Source of the DNA: Acidobacteriota bacterium
GTDB lineage: Bacteria > Acidobacteriota > Terriglobia > Bryobacterales > Bryobacteraceae
Length of the DNA: 38,541 nucleotides
Reading direction: 5' to 3'
NCBI GenBank assembly: GCA_016201205.1
Contig: JACQDF010000352.1
Span: 1 to 38,541 of the forward strand
The first letter of the stretch is position 1, and the number at the start of each line of letters is the position of its first letter. Shown in pieces: positions 24,913 through 33,000 of this stretch. The translations under genes were made by a program, and so were the position numbers. The notes under the pieces are model-generated. The model did no database searches, was not told the DNA's origin, and worked only from the letters and a program-made list of their open reading frames with translations.

Positions 24913-25935
24913 CTAGCGCCTCCGGTTTTTCGCCACGACGCGGCCGGCGCTGTGGACGAAGACGGCAGCCAGCGCCAGGCCGAACAGCCGCACGCTGAGC
25001 CAGTCCAGCCAGGCGAACTTGGTGGCGCCGATCAGGTAAGCGTTGTTGAAGATAATCGCGTTCACGATCCCGCCCTTGTCCCACTCTTCTTTCGCGATGT
25101 GCCGGTAAAGCTTGTGCAGCAGCAGAGAATCGCGGCTGTGGCAGGCGACGCAATCCTTCTGCGCCTGCGCGGAGGGCAGGATCTTGTGGATGGTTTCCTC
25201 CTTACCCGGGGTATGGCATTCCACGCAACGGGCAGCCTTGGTGTGCAGCTCCCACATGGGGATCCACACGTGCTTAGAGGCAAGCTGCTTCCACGCGTAC
25301 TCTTGAGGAACACGCGCAAAACGGACCGCGCCCGCGGCAGGAACACTCCGGTGTTCCTCAACGGCTTGGCGCCGCGGGGCGCGGCCTTTGCGCTCTTGAT
25401 CCGTGCCTTCCAGCTCGTCGGGCCGGGCGTGGCAGGCCATACAGGTTTCGTTTCCGATGCGCACGGCCACTTCGATGCTGGCCATCTTGCGGACGGGGAG
25501 AAAATAATGCGGGTAGTGGCAGTTGGTGCATTTGAACACCGGATCACTGCGGCCGGCTTCCAGCCGGCGCAGCAGCCTTGCGTGGATGCTTTGCTTTACA
25601 TCAGATTCGATGCGCGCCCGGTCATACGGTTGGGAGGAGTCGCCGCCGTGGCATAAGGTGCAATCGGGCGCCTCCTGTCGCGTGGCCTTGTGGGGGTACT
25701 CGGAGAAGCCCTCCATGTGACAGCCGGTGCAGCCGATGGCGCCGTGCGTCGATGCGCCATACCGTGCGGGATCGATCTCGATATCGCCCCTTTTGCTTTT
25801 CTCCGATCCTGCATGGCAATCCATGCAAGCGGCTGCCTGGTCGCCCGTCCCGCTTGGCGGTGGCTGGCCGCTCGCGGCCGGCAGACAGGCGGTCGCCAAG
25901 GCCACACCAATCGCGACCGTCGCGAAGCTTCTCAT
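24913..25935 (-). CDS. Seven-haem c-type cytochrome with C-terminal membrane anchor and in-frame repeat insertion
   Basis: The protein has 340 residues from ATG 25935 (GAGGTGG just upstream). The signal peptide is MRSFATVAIGVALATACLPA. Haem sites are CMDCH, CTGCH, CTLCH, CTNCH, CMACH, CVECH and CVACH. A single helix near the C-terminus (WLSVRLFGLALAAVFVHSAG) anchors it. Between haems 5 and 6, palindromic copy D adds 31 codons: the protein reads GTDQE, then 31 extra residues beginning RKGRAPRRQ and ending ARVPQE, then YAWKQLASK. Removing one Q-E copy and the insert restores a normal spacing. It is likely a periplasmic quinol-linked cytochrome working with the downstream b-type subunit. Confidence 0.85.
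   Translation of the reverse strand: MRSFATVAIGVALATACLPAASGQPPPSGTGDQAAACMDCHAGSEKSKRGDIEIDPARYGASTHGAIGCTGCHMEGFSEYPHKATRQEAPDCTLCHGGDSSQPYDRARIESDVKQSIHARLLRRLEAGRSDPVFKCTNCHYPHYFLPVRKMASIEVAVRIGNETCMACHARPDELEGTDQERKGRAPRRQAVEEHRSVPAAGAVRFARVPQEYAWKQLASKHVWIPMWELHTKAARCVECHTPGKEETIHKILPSAQAQKDCVACHSRDSLLLHKLYRHIAKEEWDKGGIVNAIIFNNAYLIGATKFAWLDWLSVRLFGLALAAVFVHSAGRVVAKNRRR
25300..25399 (+). repeat. Palindromic element, copy D (in frame within the seven-haem cytochrome)
   Basis: CTCTTGA at 25300-25306 is repeated at 25393-25399, flanking an 86-base core. Core plus one repeat is 93 bases, exactly 31 codons. The core contains the outer inverted repeat GCGCAAA (25314-25320) / TTTGCGC (25387-25393), the inner arms CCGCGCCCGCGGC (25326-25338) / GCCGCGGGGCGCGG (25371-25384), and a central hairpin GGAACAC-TCCG-GTGTTCC (25340-25357). 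The cytochrome reads it in the opposite orientation to the LysE-type gene, giving an unrelated peptide. Confidence 0.9.
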
Positions 25936-25972
25936 GGAACCACCTCTGGCGGCCGGCGCGGGAGCCGCAAAA

Positions 25973-28033
25973 TCAGCGTGCGTGCATCTTATCGACCGAG
26001 AAGGTGCTGTCGGCCGAGTGGCAGGTGGCGCAACTCTCACCTATGGCATTGCTCATGATATCGGCGTGGGCGGCCGTGGATTCATCGCCATGACACCCGA
26101 GGCATGGAGCAGCTTGCGGGCCAGGATTCGGCAGATAGTGCCGCGCATCGGCTACCTTCATCACAGCCTTCGACGGGACGCGGTACGAGTTGTCGATGTG
26201 GCAGCCGGCGCAGTTGTACAGCCGGCCAGGGAACCCTGCCTTGTTATAGTTATGTGGTGTGTTGCCGAAGCCGTAAATGGTGAGATCGCGTGTCTGGCTG
26301 CTGCCGCTGTGGATGCGGTGGATCATGACGGCGAACTGTACGGACTCAGCCGGGGCTTTGTCGGCAGGACGCCGCGCCACGTCTGTTTGATTCGGGTTGT
26401 GGCAAAGCACGCACTGCTGGACCTGGTTGCGATTCCCACCGTGCAGCGAGAGCTTGTAGTGACAGGCGTTGCATTTGGTCAAATCCACAGACGCCCTCCG
26501 GTTGACCACCGGGCTGCCATCCACGGTGAACGTGCGGACGACGTTGGTTCCCGCATCGCGCACCGTCATCTGTCTTTGTGTCCCAGGCAGCAGGGTGACG
26601 TTGCGGTAGCCTTCCATGCCAATGCTGAACGATCCCCTGGCCGCGGCCGGAATCGCGTTCGTGAACGTGTACGTATAACGTCCGCCACCGGCATCCTGTG
26701 CGGTTCTGGCGGACTCCGAGACGTAGGAAGCATAATCTGTCGTCGGGCCGGCCAGCACCAGCGACAGCGAGGTCATGTCGGCGGGTGGGATCACAGCGCC
26801 GGCTTTGTCCTTGACGGTGAACGTCACCCGAGGCCGCCTTCCAGCGACTCCGTCCTCAATGGCGGTGATCTCGAAGCGGCTGCCGGGCAGCATGCCCGAA
26901 TCGGTCGGAGTCATATGCCCGCCCTTGATCGACGCGTCAAAATCGATCTCGCCCTGCGGGATATGGCAGTTGGCGCAGAGGTTGTCGCTCGGCTGGGGCA
27001 GGTTCACATGATTCTCGCCGGTATCGAAATTCACATTGTCGTGGCAGGCCCCGCAAGCGGCGCGGCTGGGATTCTTGAGATACGCATCCACCTGCGCGGG
27101 ACGGTTGGCGCCCTGCAACGACGTGTCGTGGCAGGCTTCGCACCGGTTCGGCCCGGCAACGAATTCGACATTGTTGAAGCAGAACTTGTTCTGCTGGTTG
27201 CCAATGATGCAGTACTCGCCCCCGGCTTGCACGCTGGGCAAATCGGCGCCCATGTGGATCTTGTGGGCCATCACTTTCATATCCACCGTGTTGCCGGTAT
27301 CAGGGTCCACGGTCTGCGGCTGGTGGCACAGGATGCAACCCTCGATGCTCTTGCGCGAGCCGCCATGCAGCCCCAGATCCTGATGACACTTGTTGCACAT
27401 CGCAGCCCGGAACATGTCGCGCACTTTCGTCACCGCAGCTCCCGACGGGACCCACGTGAACACCTCGTCATCGTAATTGGTGGGCAAGTCGAATTCCGAC
27501 AGGTTGCGGGAGCCGTAGATCAGGACCGTATGAGTGGAATTCCGCTCAAAGTTTGTCGCCAATTTTGTGCCGAAGGTGTAGAGGTATTCGCCGTCGGCAA
27601 TCTTATCGTAGCGGCCGCCTGTGTCGGAACCGGCCTGCACGGCTGACTTTCCGGTGATGGGGCTGGTTTGTACACGCGTCGTGTAGGAGGTGTACTGGGA
27701 TTGATTCTGTGGGATGTACGCGACCACGAAACTGGTATTCACGATGCCAGGCGTCACGATCCCTTCACGATCCAGCGGCAACCCGCGCGGATCTGCCAGC
27801 TTGAAAGTGACACGTAACGTGTTGTCCGCCGTGATCTCCGTCTTGGTGATTCTGATCACCAGCCCTGGCCGCACGAAATTCACCGTGCGTTCGTCGAGAT
27901 AGTATGCCTTGTCCGTCGGCCGGTACGGATTGGACGGAGCACTGGTGAGTGCAGCCGCCCCCCCGGCCAACAGGAGTGCTGCTCCCAAAAAACCGAGCAC
28001 CCACCGCCGGCGCTCGATACGTTTCAGTACCAT
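25973..28033 (-). CDS. OmcA/MtrC-family decahaem c-type cytochrome
   Basis: The protein has 686 residues; GGGAGGACCTC precedes ATG 28033. After an N-terminal export segment (ending GGAAALTSA; no lipobox cysteine) comes a beta-rich domain (about 40-205), then five haems (CNKCH, CILCH, CEACH, CGACH, CANCH), a second beta domain (about 365-500) and five more haems (CNACH, CVLCH, CAGCH, CLGCH, CATCH). This alternation of two beta domains and two pentahaem domains is the OmcA/MtrC architecture. In Shewanella such proteins are lipid-anchored outside the outer membrane and reduce metals or electrodes. Absence of a lipobox here suggests a different surface attachment or a free extracellular form. Confidence 0.92.
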   Translation of the reverse strand: MVLKRIERRRWVLGFLGAALLLAGGAAALTSAPSNPYRPTDKAYYLDERTVNFVRPGLVIRITKTEITADNTLRVTFKLADPRGLPLDREGIVTPGIVNTSFVVAYIPQNQSQYTSYTTRVQTSPITGKSAVQAGSDTGGRYDKIADGEYLYTFGTKLATNFERNSTHTVLIYGSRNLSEFDLPTNYDDEVFTWVPSGAAVTKVRDMFRAAMCNKCHQDLGLHGGSRKSIEGCILCHQPQTVDPDTGNTVDMKVMAHKIHMGADLPSVQAGGEYCIIGNQQNKFCFNNVEFVAGPNRCEACHDTSLQGANRPAQVDAYLKNPSRAACGACHDNVNFDTGENHVNLPQPSDNLCANCHIPQGEIDFDASIKGGHMTPTDSGMLPGSRFEITAIEDGVAGRRPRVTFTVKDKAGAVIPPADMTSLSLVLAGPTTDYASYVSESARTAQDAGGGRYTYTFTNAIPAAARGSFSIGMEGYRNVTLLPGTQRQMTVRDAGTNVVRTFTVDGSPVVNRRASVDLTKCNACHYKLSLHGGNRNQVQQCVLCHNPNQTDVARRPADKAPAESVQFAVMIHRIHSGSSQTRDLTIYGFGNTPHNYNKAGFPGRLYNCAGCHIDNSYRVPSKAVMKVADARHYLPNPGPQAAPCLGCHGDESTAAHADIMSNAIGESCATCHSADSTFSVDKMHAR

Positions 28034-28170
28034 GAGGTCCTCCCTCTTATATCCCTATGCTTGCACGTCGGTTTCCATGTTGGCGAGAGCGCACGAAATG
28101 CACTAACACACTCAACTCAGGACAGATGGTGCCCCACGCCGGTGACACACACCTCCAGTGGTTGCGGGTG

Positions 28171-28188
28171 TTCACCCTTCTGGGTGAA
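28171..28188 (-). promoter_or_regulatory. Perfect hairpin in the spacer before the OmcA/MtrC-type gene
   Basis: TTCACCC (28171-28177) and GGGTGAA (28182-28188) form a perfect 7-base inverted repeat around a 4-base loop. It lies in the 192-base spacer between the small cytochrome and the OmcA/MtrC-type gene. No T-run follows on the minus strand, so a classical terminator is unlikely; an operator or a processing or attenuation site is possible. The spacer also holds an A/T-rich GATATAAG segment near the downstream start. Confidence 0.4.
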
Positions 28189-28225
28189 TAACCCCAACTG
28201 CGGCAGGGTATTAAGCCCCACAGGG

Positions 28226-28441
28226 CTACTTCTTGGCGCAGTCCTTCAAGGATTTCTTTTCGCCGTAGCACTTGCCGACATCGTTCAAATCGTTCTTGTC
28301 TTTTGGCTTCGCCGTCGTGTGGCACGCGGTGCAAGCCTTCTTTTCCGTCTTGGTGTACTCGGGCTTTCCAAACGAAAGACTTGCGGACAGAAATCCCAGC
28401 ACCATGAGAACAGCCGCAAGAACCAGAGGCGCGATTTTCAT
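28226..28441 (-). CDS. Small monohaem c-type cytochrome
   Basis: The protein has 71 residues from ATG 28441, with GGGAG about 10 bases upstream. The signal peptide is MKIAPLVLAAVLMVLGFLSA. One haem site, CTACH, follows a lysine-rich stretch (KPEYTKTEKKACTACH). The tail is also lysine-rich, with two further cysteines (KCYGEKKSLKDCAKK). The gene lies 20 bases after the beta-barrel gene and probably belongs to the same transcript. Mature size would be about 45-50 residues, very small for a cytochrome. It may be a soluble periplasmic shuttle for the conduit (inference). Confidence 0.8.
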   Translation of the reverse strand: MKIAPLVLAAVLMVLGFLSASLSFGKPEYTKTEKKACTACHTTAKPKDKNDLNDVGKCYGEKKSLKDCAKK

Positions 28442-28461
28442 CTCAGTTTCACTCCCAACGA

Positions 28462-30372
28462 TCAGTGTATTCTTACTCCGACAAATCCCAGATGGCTGCG
28501 AAAGCCTTCGAAAAGATAAAACATTTGCGAAACAGAATACCAGCGGTATTCGGCAATCAGGTCGACGCGGCGCCACATAGGAGCGGAGAAGCGGGCCACC
28601 GGCTGGTAGTAGCTGGCGGGCCGGCTTCCGCTGGACAGAAACATCGATCCCCCCAAGCTTAACTCAGGCTGCCAGATCCAGCCGACGGCCAGCCGGCGGC
28701 TGAACAGGCCAGTCACCGTGTGAGCGTTCTCTCGATAAAGCGACCGCTGCGTTTGGAGTATCTGCGGCGCCAGGTAGTCCAGGTCCGAGCGAATCGTCGA
28801 GCGGGTGTATTCCCCGATCACCTGCGTGCTTTTCCCCGGCGTCCACTGGAAGCCGAGGCCGGCCTGCTGGCTGCGGAATTCATAGCGGCTGCGCCCGGGC
28901 GGGTTCGAGTTGTTCAAGTACTGCAAGGTGCCATAGAGCAGAAAACCGGGGCGGAACTGATAGCGGCCGCGCATGCGAAGACGCTCATAGTCGCTGAGGC
29001 TTGTGCGGAACAGGACTTTGTCGCTGCGGGCGATCTCGGCATCGGCGTTCAGCGAAGCACGCAGCGAGACGCGAAATGCGAGGCCGAGCAGGGCGGTCTG
29101 CCGCTTCAATTCCGCGCTCTCGGACACCGTCTGGGACAACCGCGGGCCGCGCCCCCTTCCGTCCCCCCACGTGTAGCGGTATCCACCGCGCAGATTGAGC
29201 CGTGGATGCACTTCAAAGGAAGCTTCCGTCTGGTGCTGGCTGTAATTCCACACCAGCCGGTCTGACACCGGCGGCGTGGCCTCGAGCGTCGAGGCATTGT
29301 GAAGCCGGTCCGTCATGTACGATTCGAGAATTCGCAGCCGGTGGAAGGGGCGGATTTCAGCGCCGGCGTTGGCCGTCACGTGCGGCTGACTGGCGGCCGC
29401 CAGCAGCCGGATGCTCTGTGTATTGAAGAAGAGCAGAGATTCGAGATCGACGAACTGGCCTTTGTTGTTCTGGTTGTAGGTGACATCATTGCGCGGCCGG
29501 CTGAACTGGATGGCGCCGCTCAGGTCCAGCCAGTCGGCGGGAGTCGCTGTCAGGAATCCTTTGCTGTAGATGCTGCTTCCGCGCACCTGATACGCCTGGA
29601 GCAACTCGCTCAAGGAGAGCGTCTGCCCAAAGAAAGGCGTGCGCCGGTTTCCGAGGTTTCGCTCGTTGATGGCAAAGACGCTCTGATCATCCCGGAAAAG
29701 AATGCCGCCCTGTTCGATCGTGAGGTGAAAATGGCGGTAGTCTGCGCGCACACCGCCGCGAAACAGATTGGTGATGTCGCTCAGGTTCGTGTGCACCGGG
29801 TACTCGTTGGCGTCGCTGACGAAATCGGTGATCCCGCGTCCAAATCCACGGTCGCGAGTGTAGCCCACATAGGGGATCCAGCGGGCGGTGGGGTAGAGAT
29901 CCAGTTGGACCTCCGTCAGCCGCTTCTGGCTATCGAAGGACCGCTGGCTGGTGAAGATGCCGCGGTCGAGCAGAGGATTGGCGTAAGAGGGCAGCGAGTG
30001 AAAATATGCCGTCGTGCGGTGATCCACCAGCAGCCGGTAATACTTATTGTTCTCGGCATTGAACACCAGCCAGGAAGACGGGTCTCCGCCCCAGCCGGCG
30101 CCGCGAATCTGCGCCCGCCTCAACGCTTTCCAGCCGGCGCTTTCGAGCTTCAAGTCCCAGGAGAGCAGCCGCATCCCTTCGCCAAGATTCACGATGCTGC
30201 GGTACGTGTCGAGGTTGCCGTGGACGCCTTGATTCCACCGCACACCCACTTCCACGAAGCCAGTCAGAGGAGATTCAGGGGCTGCTGGGGCCACCTCGAC
30301 CGCCGGCGCGGCGGGCTTTTCCTGAGCCGCCAGCCCCATCGAGCAGAGCGCGATCAACCACAGCCGCCTCAT
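28462..30372 (-). CDS. Outer-membrane beta-barrel, probable MtrB/PioB-type porin of the electron conduit
   Basis: The protein has 636 residues with signal peptide MRRLWLIALCSMGLAAQ. From about residue 35 to the end it consists of alternating amphipathic strands rich in Tyr, Arg, Trp and Gly, for example ADYRHFHLTIEQGGILF, RLNLRGGYRYTWGDG and MRGRYQFRPGFLLYGTLQYL, about 24-28 strands by eye. The start overlaps the stop of the MtrA/DmsE-type gene by 4 bases. In Shewanella, MtrB encloses MtrA across the outer membrane. Sequence similarity to MtrB itself is not obvious here, and the assignment rests on fold, size and gene order. Confidence 0.78.
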   Translation of the reverse strand: MRRLWLIALCSMGLAAQEKPAAPAVEVAPAAPESPLTGFVEVGVRWNQGVHGNLDTYRSIVNLGEGMRLLSWDLKLESAGWKALRRAQIRGAGWGGDPSSWLVFNAENNKYYRLLVDHRTTAYFHSLPSYANPLLDRGIFTSQRSFDSQKRLTEVQLDLYPTARWIPYVGYTRDRGFGRGITDFVSDANEYPVHTNLSDITNLFRGGVRADYRHFHLTIEQGGILFRDDQSVFAINERNLGNRRTPFFGQTLSLSELLQAYQVRGSSIYSKGFLTATPADWLDLSGAIQFSRPRNDVTYNQNNKGQFVDLESLLFFNTQSIRLLAAASQPHVTANAGAEIRPFHRLRILESYMTDRLHNASTLEATPPVSDRLVWNYSQHQTEASFEVHPRLNLRGGYRYTWGDGRGRGPRLSQTVSESAELKRQTALLGLAFRVSLRASLNADAEIARSDKVLFRTSLSDYERLRMRGRYQFRPGFLLYGTLQYLNNSNPPGRSRYEFRSQQAGLGFQWTPGKSTQVIGEYTRSTIRSDLDYLAPQILQTQRSLYRENAHTVTGLFSRRLAVGWIWQPELSLGGSMFLSSGSRPASYYQPVARFSAPMWRRVDLIAEYRWYSVSQMFYLFEGFRSHLGFVGVRIH

Positions 30373-31307
30373 CGTAGCAACTCCCTGTTCACGTGCGAGC
30401 CGTGCACCTTCACATGGCACAGCGTGCAGTATTGGAACCGGGGATTCAGCAAATCGTGGAAGGCGGGCGGCACGCCTCCGATGGTTCCGCTGTTTCGGGC
30501 GGTCGTGTTGGCATGGCACTCCAGACACAGAAAGCGGGCTTCGTGCCTGGCGAGCATCTTGGGGTTCGCGGATCCATGCGGTTCATGGCAGCTCTGACAG
30601 CCTTCCGTGCGAACCGGAAAGTGCTCAAAAGCAAACGGCCCGCGTTTGTCGCCATGGCAGCGGAAACAACTGGGCTCGTTGGCCGATACATCTCTGAGTG
30701 GATTGGCAAGCAAGCGGCCGTGCGGATTGTGGCAATCGACGCAATCGACGCCGCCTTCCTGCAAGCGGTGCCGGTAAGGACGCTGGAATTGCGCCAGTTG
30801 CGCCTCGTGACAAGTGCCGCAAATGGCGGTTTTCTTTGCCGGCTGCGTCCTATGGACGCCATGGCAGGTGGTGCAGGCCACCTGGTTGCGCGCATGTCCT
30901 CCGCGGACCACCCCGACGCGCGTGGTCTGGTTCCGGTGGCACGTGAGGCAAACGATATTGGCCTGCTGCGCCGAAAGCCGCAGCGGATTGCGGATGTCGG
31001 CTGTCGAAACCGATTCCGTGTGCACACTTCCGGGGCCATGGCAGGCCTCGCACGTTTGTTCTTTGAATCCGCGCTTGGCGTCCTGTTCCAGAAGCCAGTG
31101 CGGATTCTTTGCCATCGTATTGAAAATCTCTTCGTGGCAACTCTGGCAGACCACACTGCCCATGTATTCTTTTTTGGCCGGCTTGGCCGGTTCGGCTGGC
31201 GTTTCTGATTTCGCTGGTCCCACTTGACCAGGTGGAGCCGGGGCAGGTGTCTGAGCGAGAGCAATGATTGCAAATAAAGGAAAAAAGAGTGTGAGCAAGC
31301 GTATCAC
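30369..31307 (-). CDS. MtrA/DmsE-family decahaem c-type cytochrome
   Basis: The protein has 312 residues from a GTG start at 31307, chosen for the perfect GGAGGAAC directly upstream; longer in-frame starts lack a site. The signal peptide is IRLLTLFFPLFAIIALAQ. Ten haem motifs: CQSCH, CEACH, CLTCH, CTTCH, CGTCH, CVDCH, CFRCH, CQSCH, CLECH and CTLCH. Spacing and CQSCHEEIFNTMAKNPH match the DmsE/MtrA/PioA family, which forms a haem wire inside an outer-membrane barrel. It is the first gene of the conduit cluster and is translationally coupled to the barrel gene. Confidence 0.92.
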   Translation of the reverse strand: MIRLLTLFFPLFAIIALAQTPAPAPPGQVGPAKSETPAEPAKPAKKEYMGSVVCQSCHEEIFNTMAKNPHWLLEQDAKRGFKEQTCEACHGPGSVHTESVSTADIRNPLRLSAQQANIVCLTCHRNQTTRVGVVRGGHARNQVACTTCHGVHRTQPAKKTAICGTCHEAQLAQFQRPYRHRLQEGGVDCVDCHNPHGRLLANPLRDVSANEPSCFRCHGDKRGPFAFEHFPVRTEGCQSCHEPHGSANPKMLARHEARFLCLECHANTTARNSGTIGGVPPAFHDLLNPRFQYCTLCHVKVHGSHVNRELLR

Positions 31308-31390
31308 GTTCCTCCGTCCAAAGCTGAGAATCAGACACAGCAGAGAAATTCTATGCACGTATGCGGCCATTTCAGCCGCTCCCTCACGGT

Positions 31391-31420
31391 CGCGGCTCGG
31401 AAGCGCTTCTCTGAGCCGCG
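31391..31420. promoter_or_regulatory. 30-base inverted repeat between fumarase end and conduit start
   Basis: CGCGGCTC (31391-31398) pairs with GAGCCGCG (31413-31420); the 14-base middle contains a second palindrome, GAAGCGCTTC. It lies in the 165-base spacer between the fumarase stop and the MtrA-type start. It could terminate fumarase transcription (no T-run is present) or be an operator for the conduit genes. A TTGACA sequence on the minus strand at 31444-31439 lies upstream of it. Confidence 0.45.
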
Positions 31421-31472
31421 CGCGTCAGCAAGCGGAGGTGTCAACCTGAAACAGTAATTCCATGACAGGCGG

Positions 31473-32990
31473 TTACGCCTTATCGAGTTCCGCCAGGGCC
31501 GCCCCTGTCTGCTTCTCGATCTCCGCGTGCAGACTGTTGCCGTTGGCGTCCATGGTCACGATGGCGGCAAAGTCCTCGACACGCATGTGCCACATCGCTT
31601 CCGGGATGCCGAATTCGAGCAGATAGACGCCCTGGATGCTCTTTACTGTGCGTGCGTAATACTGCGCCGCTCCACCGATCGCATTCAGATAGACGGCGCC
31701 GGCCTGCTTGAGCGCAGCCAGCGTCCTCGAGCCCATTCCGCCTTTGCCCACGACGGCCCGGACGCCGTAGTTGCGGATGATGTCAGCCTGGTAGGGCTCT
31801 TCGCGGCTGCTGGTGGTGGGGCCGGCGGCCTTTGTTACCCACCGGTCGCCTTGCTTCAGCATCACCGGGCCGCAGTGGTAGAGCACCGCGCCGCGCAGAT
31901 CCACCGGGGGAGGATTCTTCATGAGATGTTTGTGCACGGCATCGCGGCCAGTGTAAACATCGCCGCTGATCAGCACCACGTCGCCCACCCTCAGGGCGCG
32001 CACCTGCGCCTCGCTGATCGGCGCCGTCAGCGCTACCTCGCGGCCGCTGAGCGGGAGACCTTCCATCCTGGCCATCTTCTCGATCGGCCGGCCCGGATCG
32101 CGGTAGATCCATTTCACGATGGCGCCGGATTGCGCATCCAGCCTCACTCCCAGACGGCGAAAGGCCCAGCAATCGTAAGCAACCGAGACGAAGAAACTCG
32201 CCGGCAGGCGGTTGGCGGCGGTGATCTTGCATCCGATGAGCGACGCCTTGCCTCCGAATCCCATCGCGCCGACGCCGATGCGGTTGGCCTCCTCCATGAT
32301 TTCAGCTTCCAGCTTTCCGAGCGCGGGGTTCGGGTTCACGTCATCGAGCGTGCGGAATAACTGGCGCTTGGCCAGCACGTAGCCGTGTGCGCGGTCGCTG
32401 CCGATGCACGCTCCGATTGCCCCCGGCGCGCAGCCCTGCCCTTGCGCCTGCCACACCGCATGGAGAATACACTTCCGAACGCCTTCCAGATCGCGGTCCG
32501 CACTCCCAAGGTGATCCAGGTCGCAGGGAAGCGAGTACTGGATATTCTTGTTCTCGCAGCCGCCGCCCTTCAGGATCAGCTTCACTTCGATCTCGTCTTC
32601 TTCCCACTGCTCGAACTCCAGCACGGGCGTCTCCTCGCCCAGATTGTCACCGCTGTTCTTGCCGGTGATGGAATCAACCGAGTTTGGCCTCAGCTTGCCC
32701 CGCCGCGTCGCTTCCCCGACAGCGGCCAGAACCGCTTTCCGAATCACGAGCTGGTTCACCCCCACCGGAGTATGAATCACAAAAGTGGGCATGCCCGTGT
32801 CCTGGCAGATGGGCCCCTCGTCTTCCACCGCCATGTCGATGTTCGAGGCGATGATGTTCAATGCCTGCGAGGATTGCGTCCCGGCCGTCTCGACATCGAG
32901 CGCTTGATTCATCGCTTCTCTCACGTCGGGCGGAAGATTCGTCGAAGTTTGTGTAATCAGCTCGAGAAGACTGTTTTCCAGGAATTGCAT
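31473..32990 (-). CDS. fumA: Fumarate hydratase, class I (iron-sulfur)
   Basis: The protein has 505 residues. The alpha-domain (1-280) contains the three cluster cysteines in ICQDTGMPTF, KGGGCENKN and GACIGSDRAHGY. The beta-domain (about 300-500) contains LRVGDVVLISGDVYTGRDA, LYHCGPVM, GPTTSSREEPY and VGKGGMGSRT. Both halves are joined, as in FumA-type enzymes of about 500-550 residues. It converts fumarate to malate in the citric acid cycle and depends on an oxygen-sensitive 4Fe-4S cluster, which fits a life with anaerobic respiration. AGGG lies near the start. An HlyD-like gene ends 10 bases upstream. Confidence 0.95.
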   Translation of the reverse strand: MQFLENSLLELITQTSTNLPPDVREAMNQALDVETAGTQSSQALNIIASNIDMAVEDEGPICQDTGMPTFVIHTPVGVNQLVIRKAVLAAVGEATRRGKLRPNSVDSITGKNSGDNLGEETPVLEFEQWEEDEIEVKLILKGGGCENKNIQYSLPCDLDHLGSADRDLEGVRKCILHAVWQAQGQGCAPGAIGACIGSDRAHGYVLAKRQLFRTLDDVNPNPALGKLEAEIMEEANRIGVGAMGFGGKASLIGCKITAANRLPASFFVSVAYDCWAFRRLGVRLDAQSGAIVKWIYRDPGRPIEKMARMEGLPLSGREVALTAPISEAQVRALRVGDVVLISGDVYTGRDAVHKHLMKNPPPVDLRGAVLYHCGPVMLKQGDRWVTKAAGPTTSSREEPYQADIIRNYGVRAVVGKGGMGSRTLAALKQAGAVYLNAIGGAAQYYARTVKSIQGVYLLEFGIPEAMWHMRVEDFAAIVTMDANGNSLHAEIEKQTGAALAELDKA

Positions 32991-33000
32991 GCCCTACTTT

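Noticed and set aside
25727..27646. Long open frame on the plus strand across the OmcA/MtrC-type gene
   Set aside because: It lies opposite a textbook decahaem protein and shows no domain or start site.
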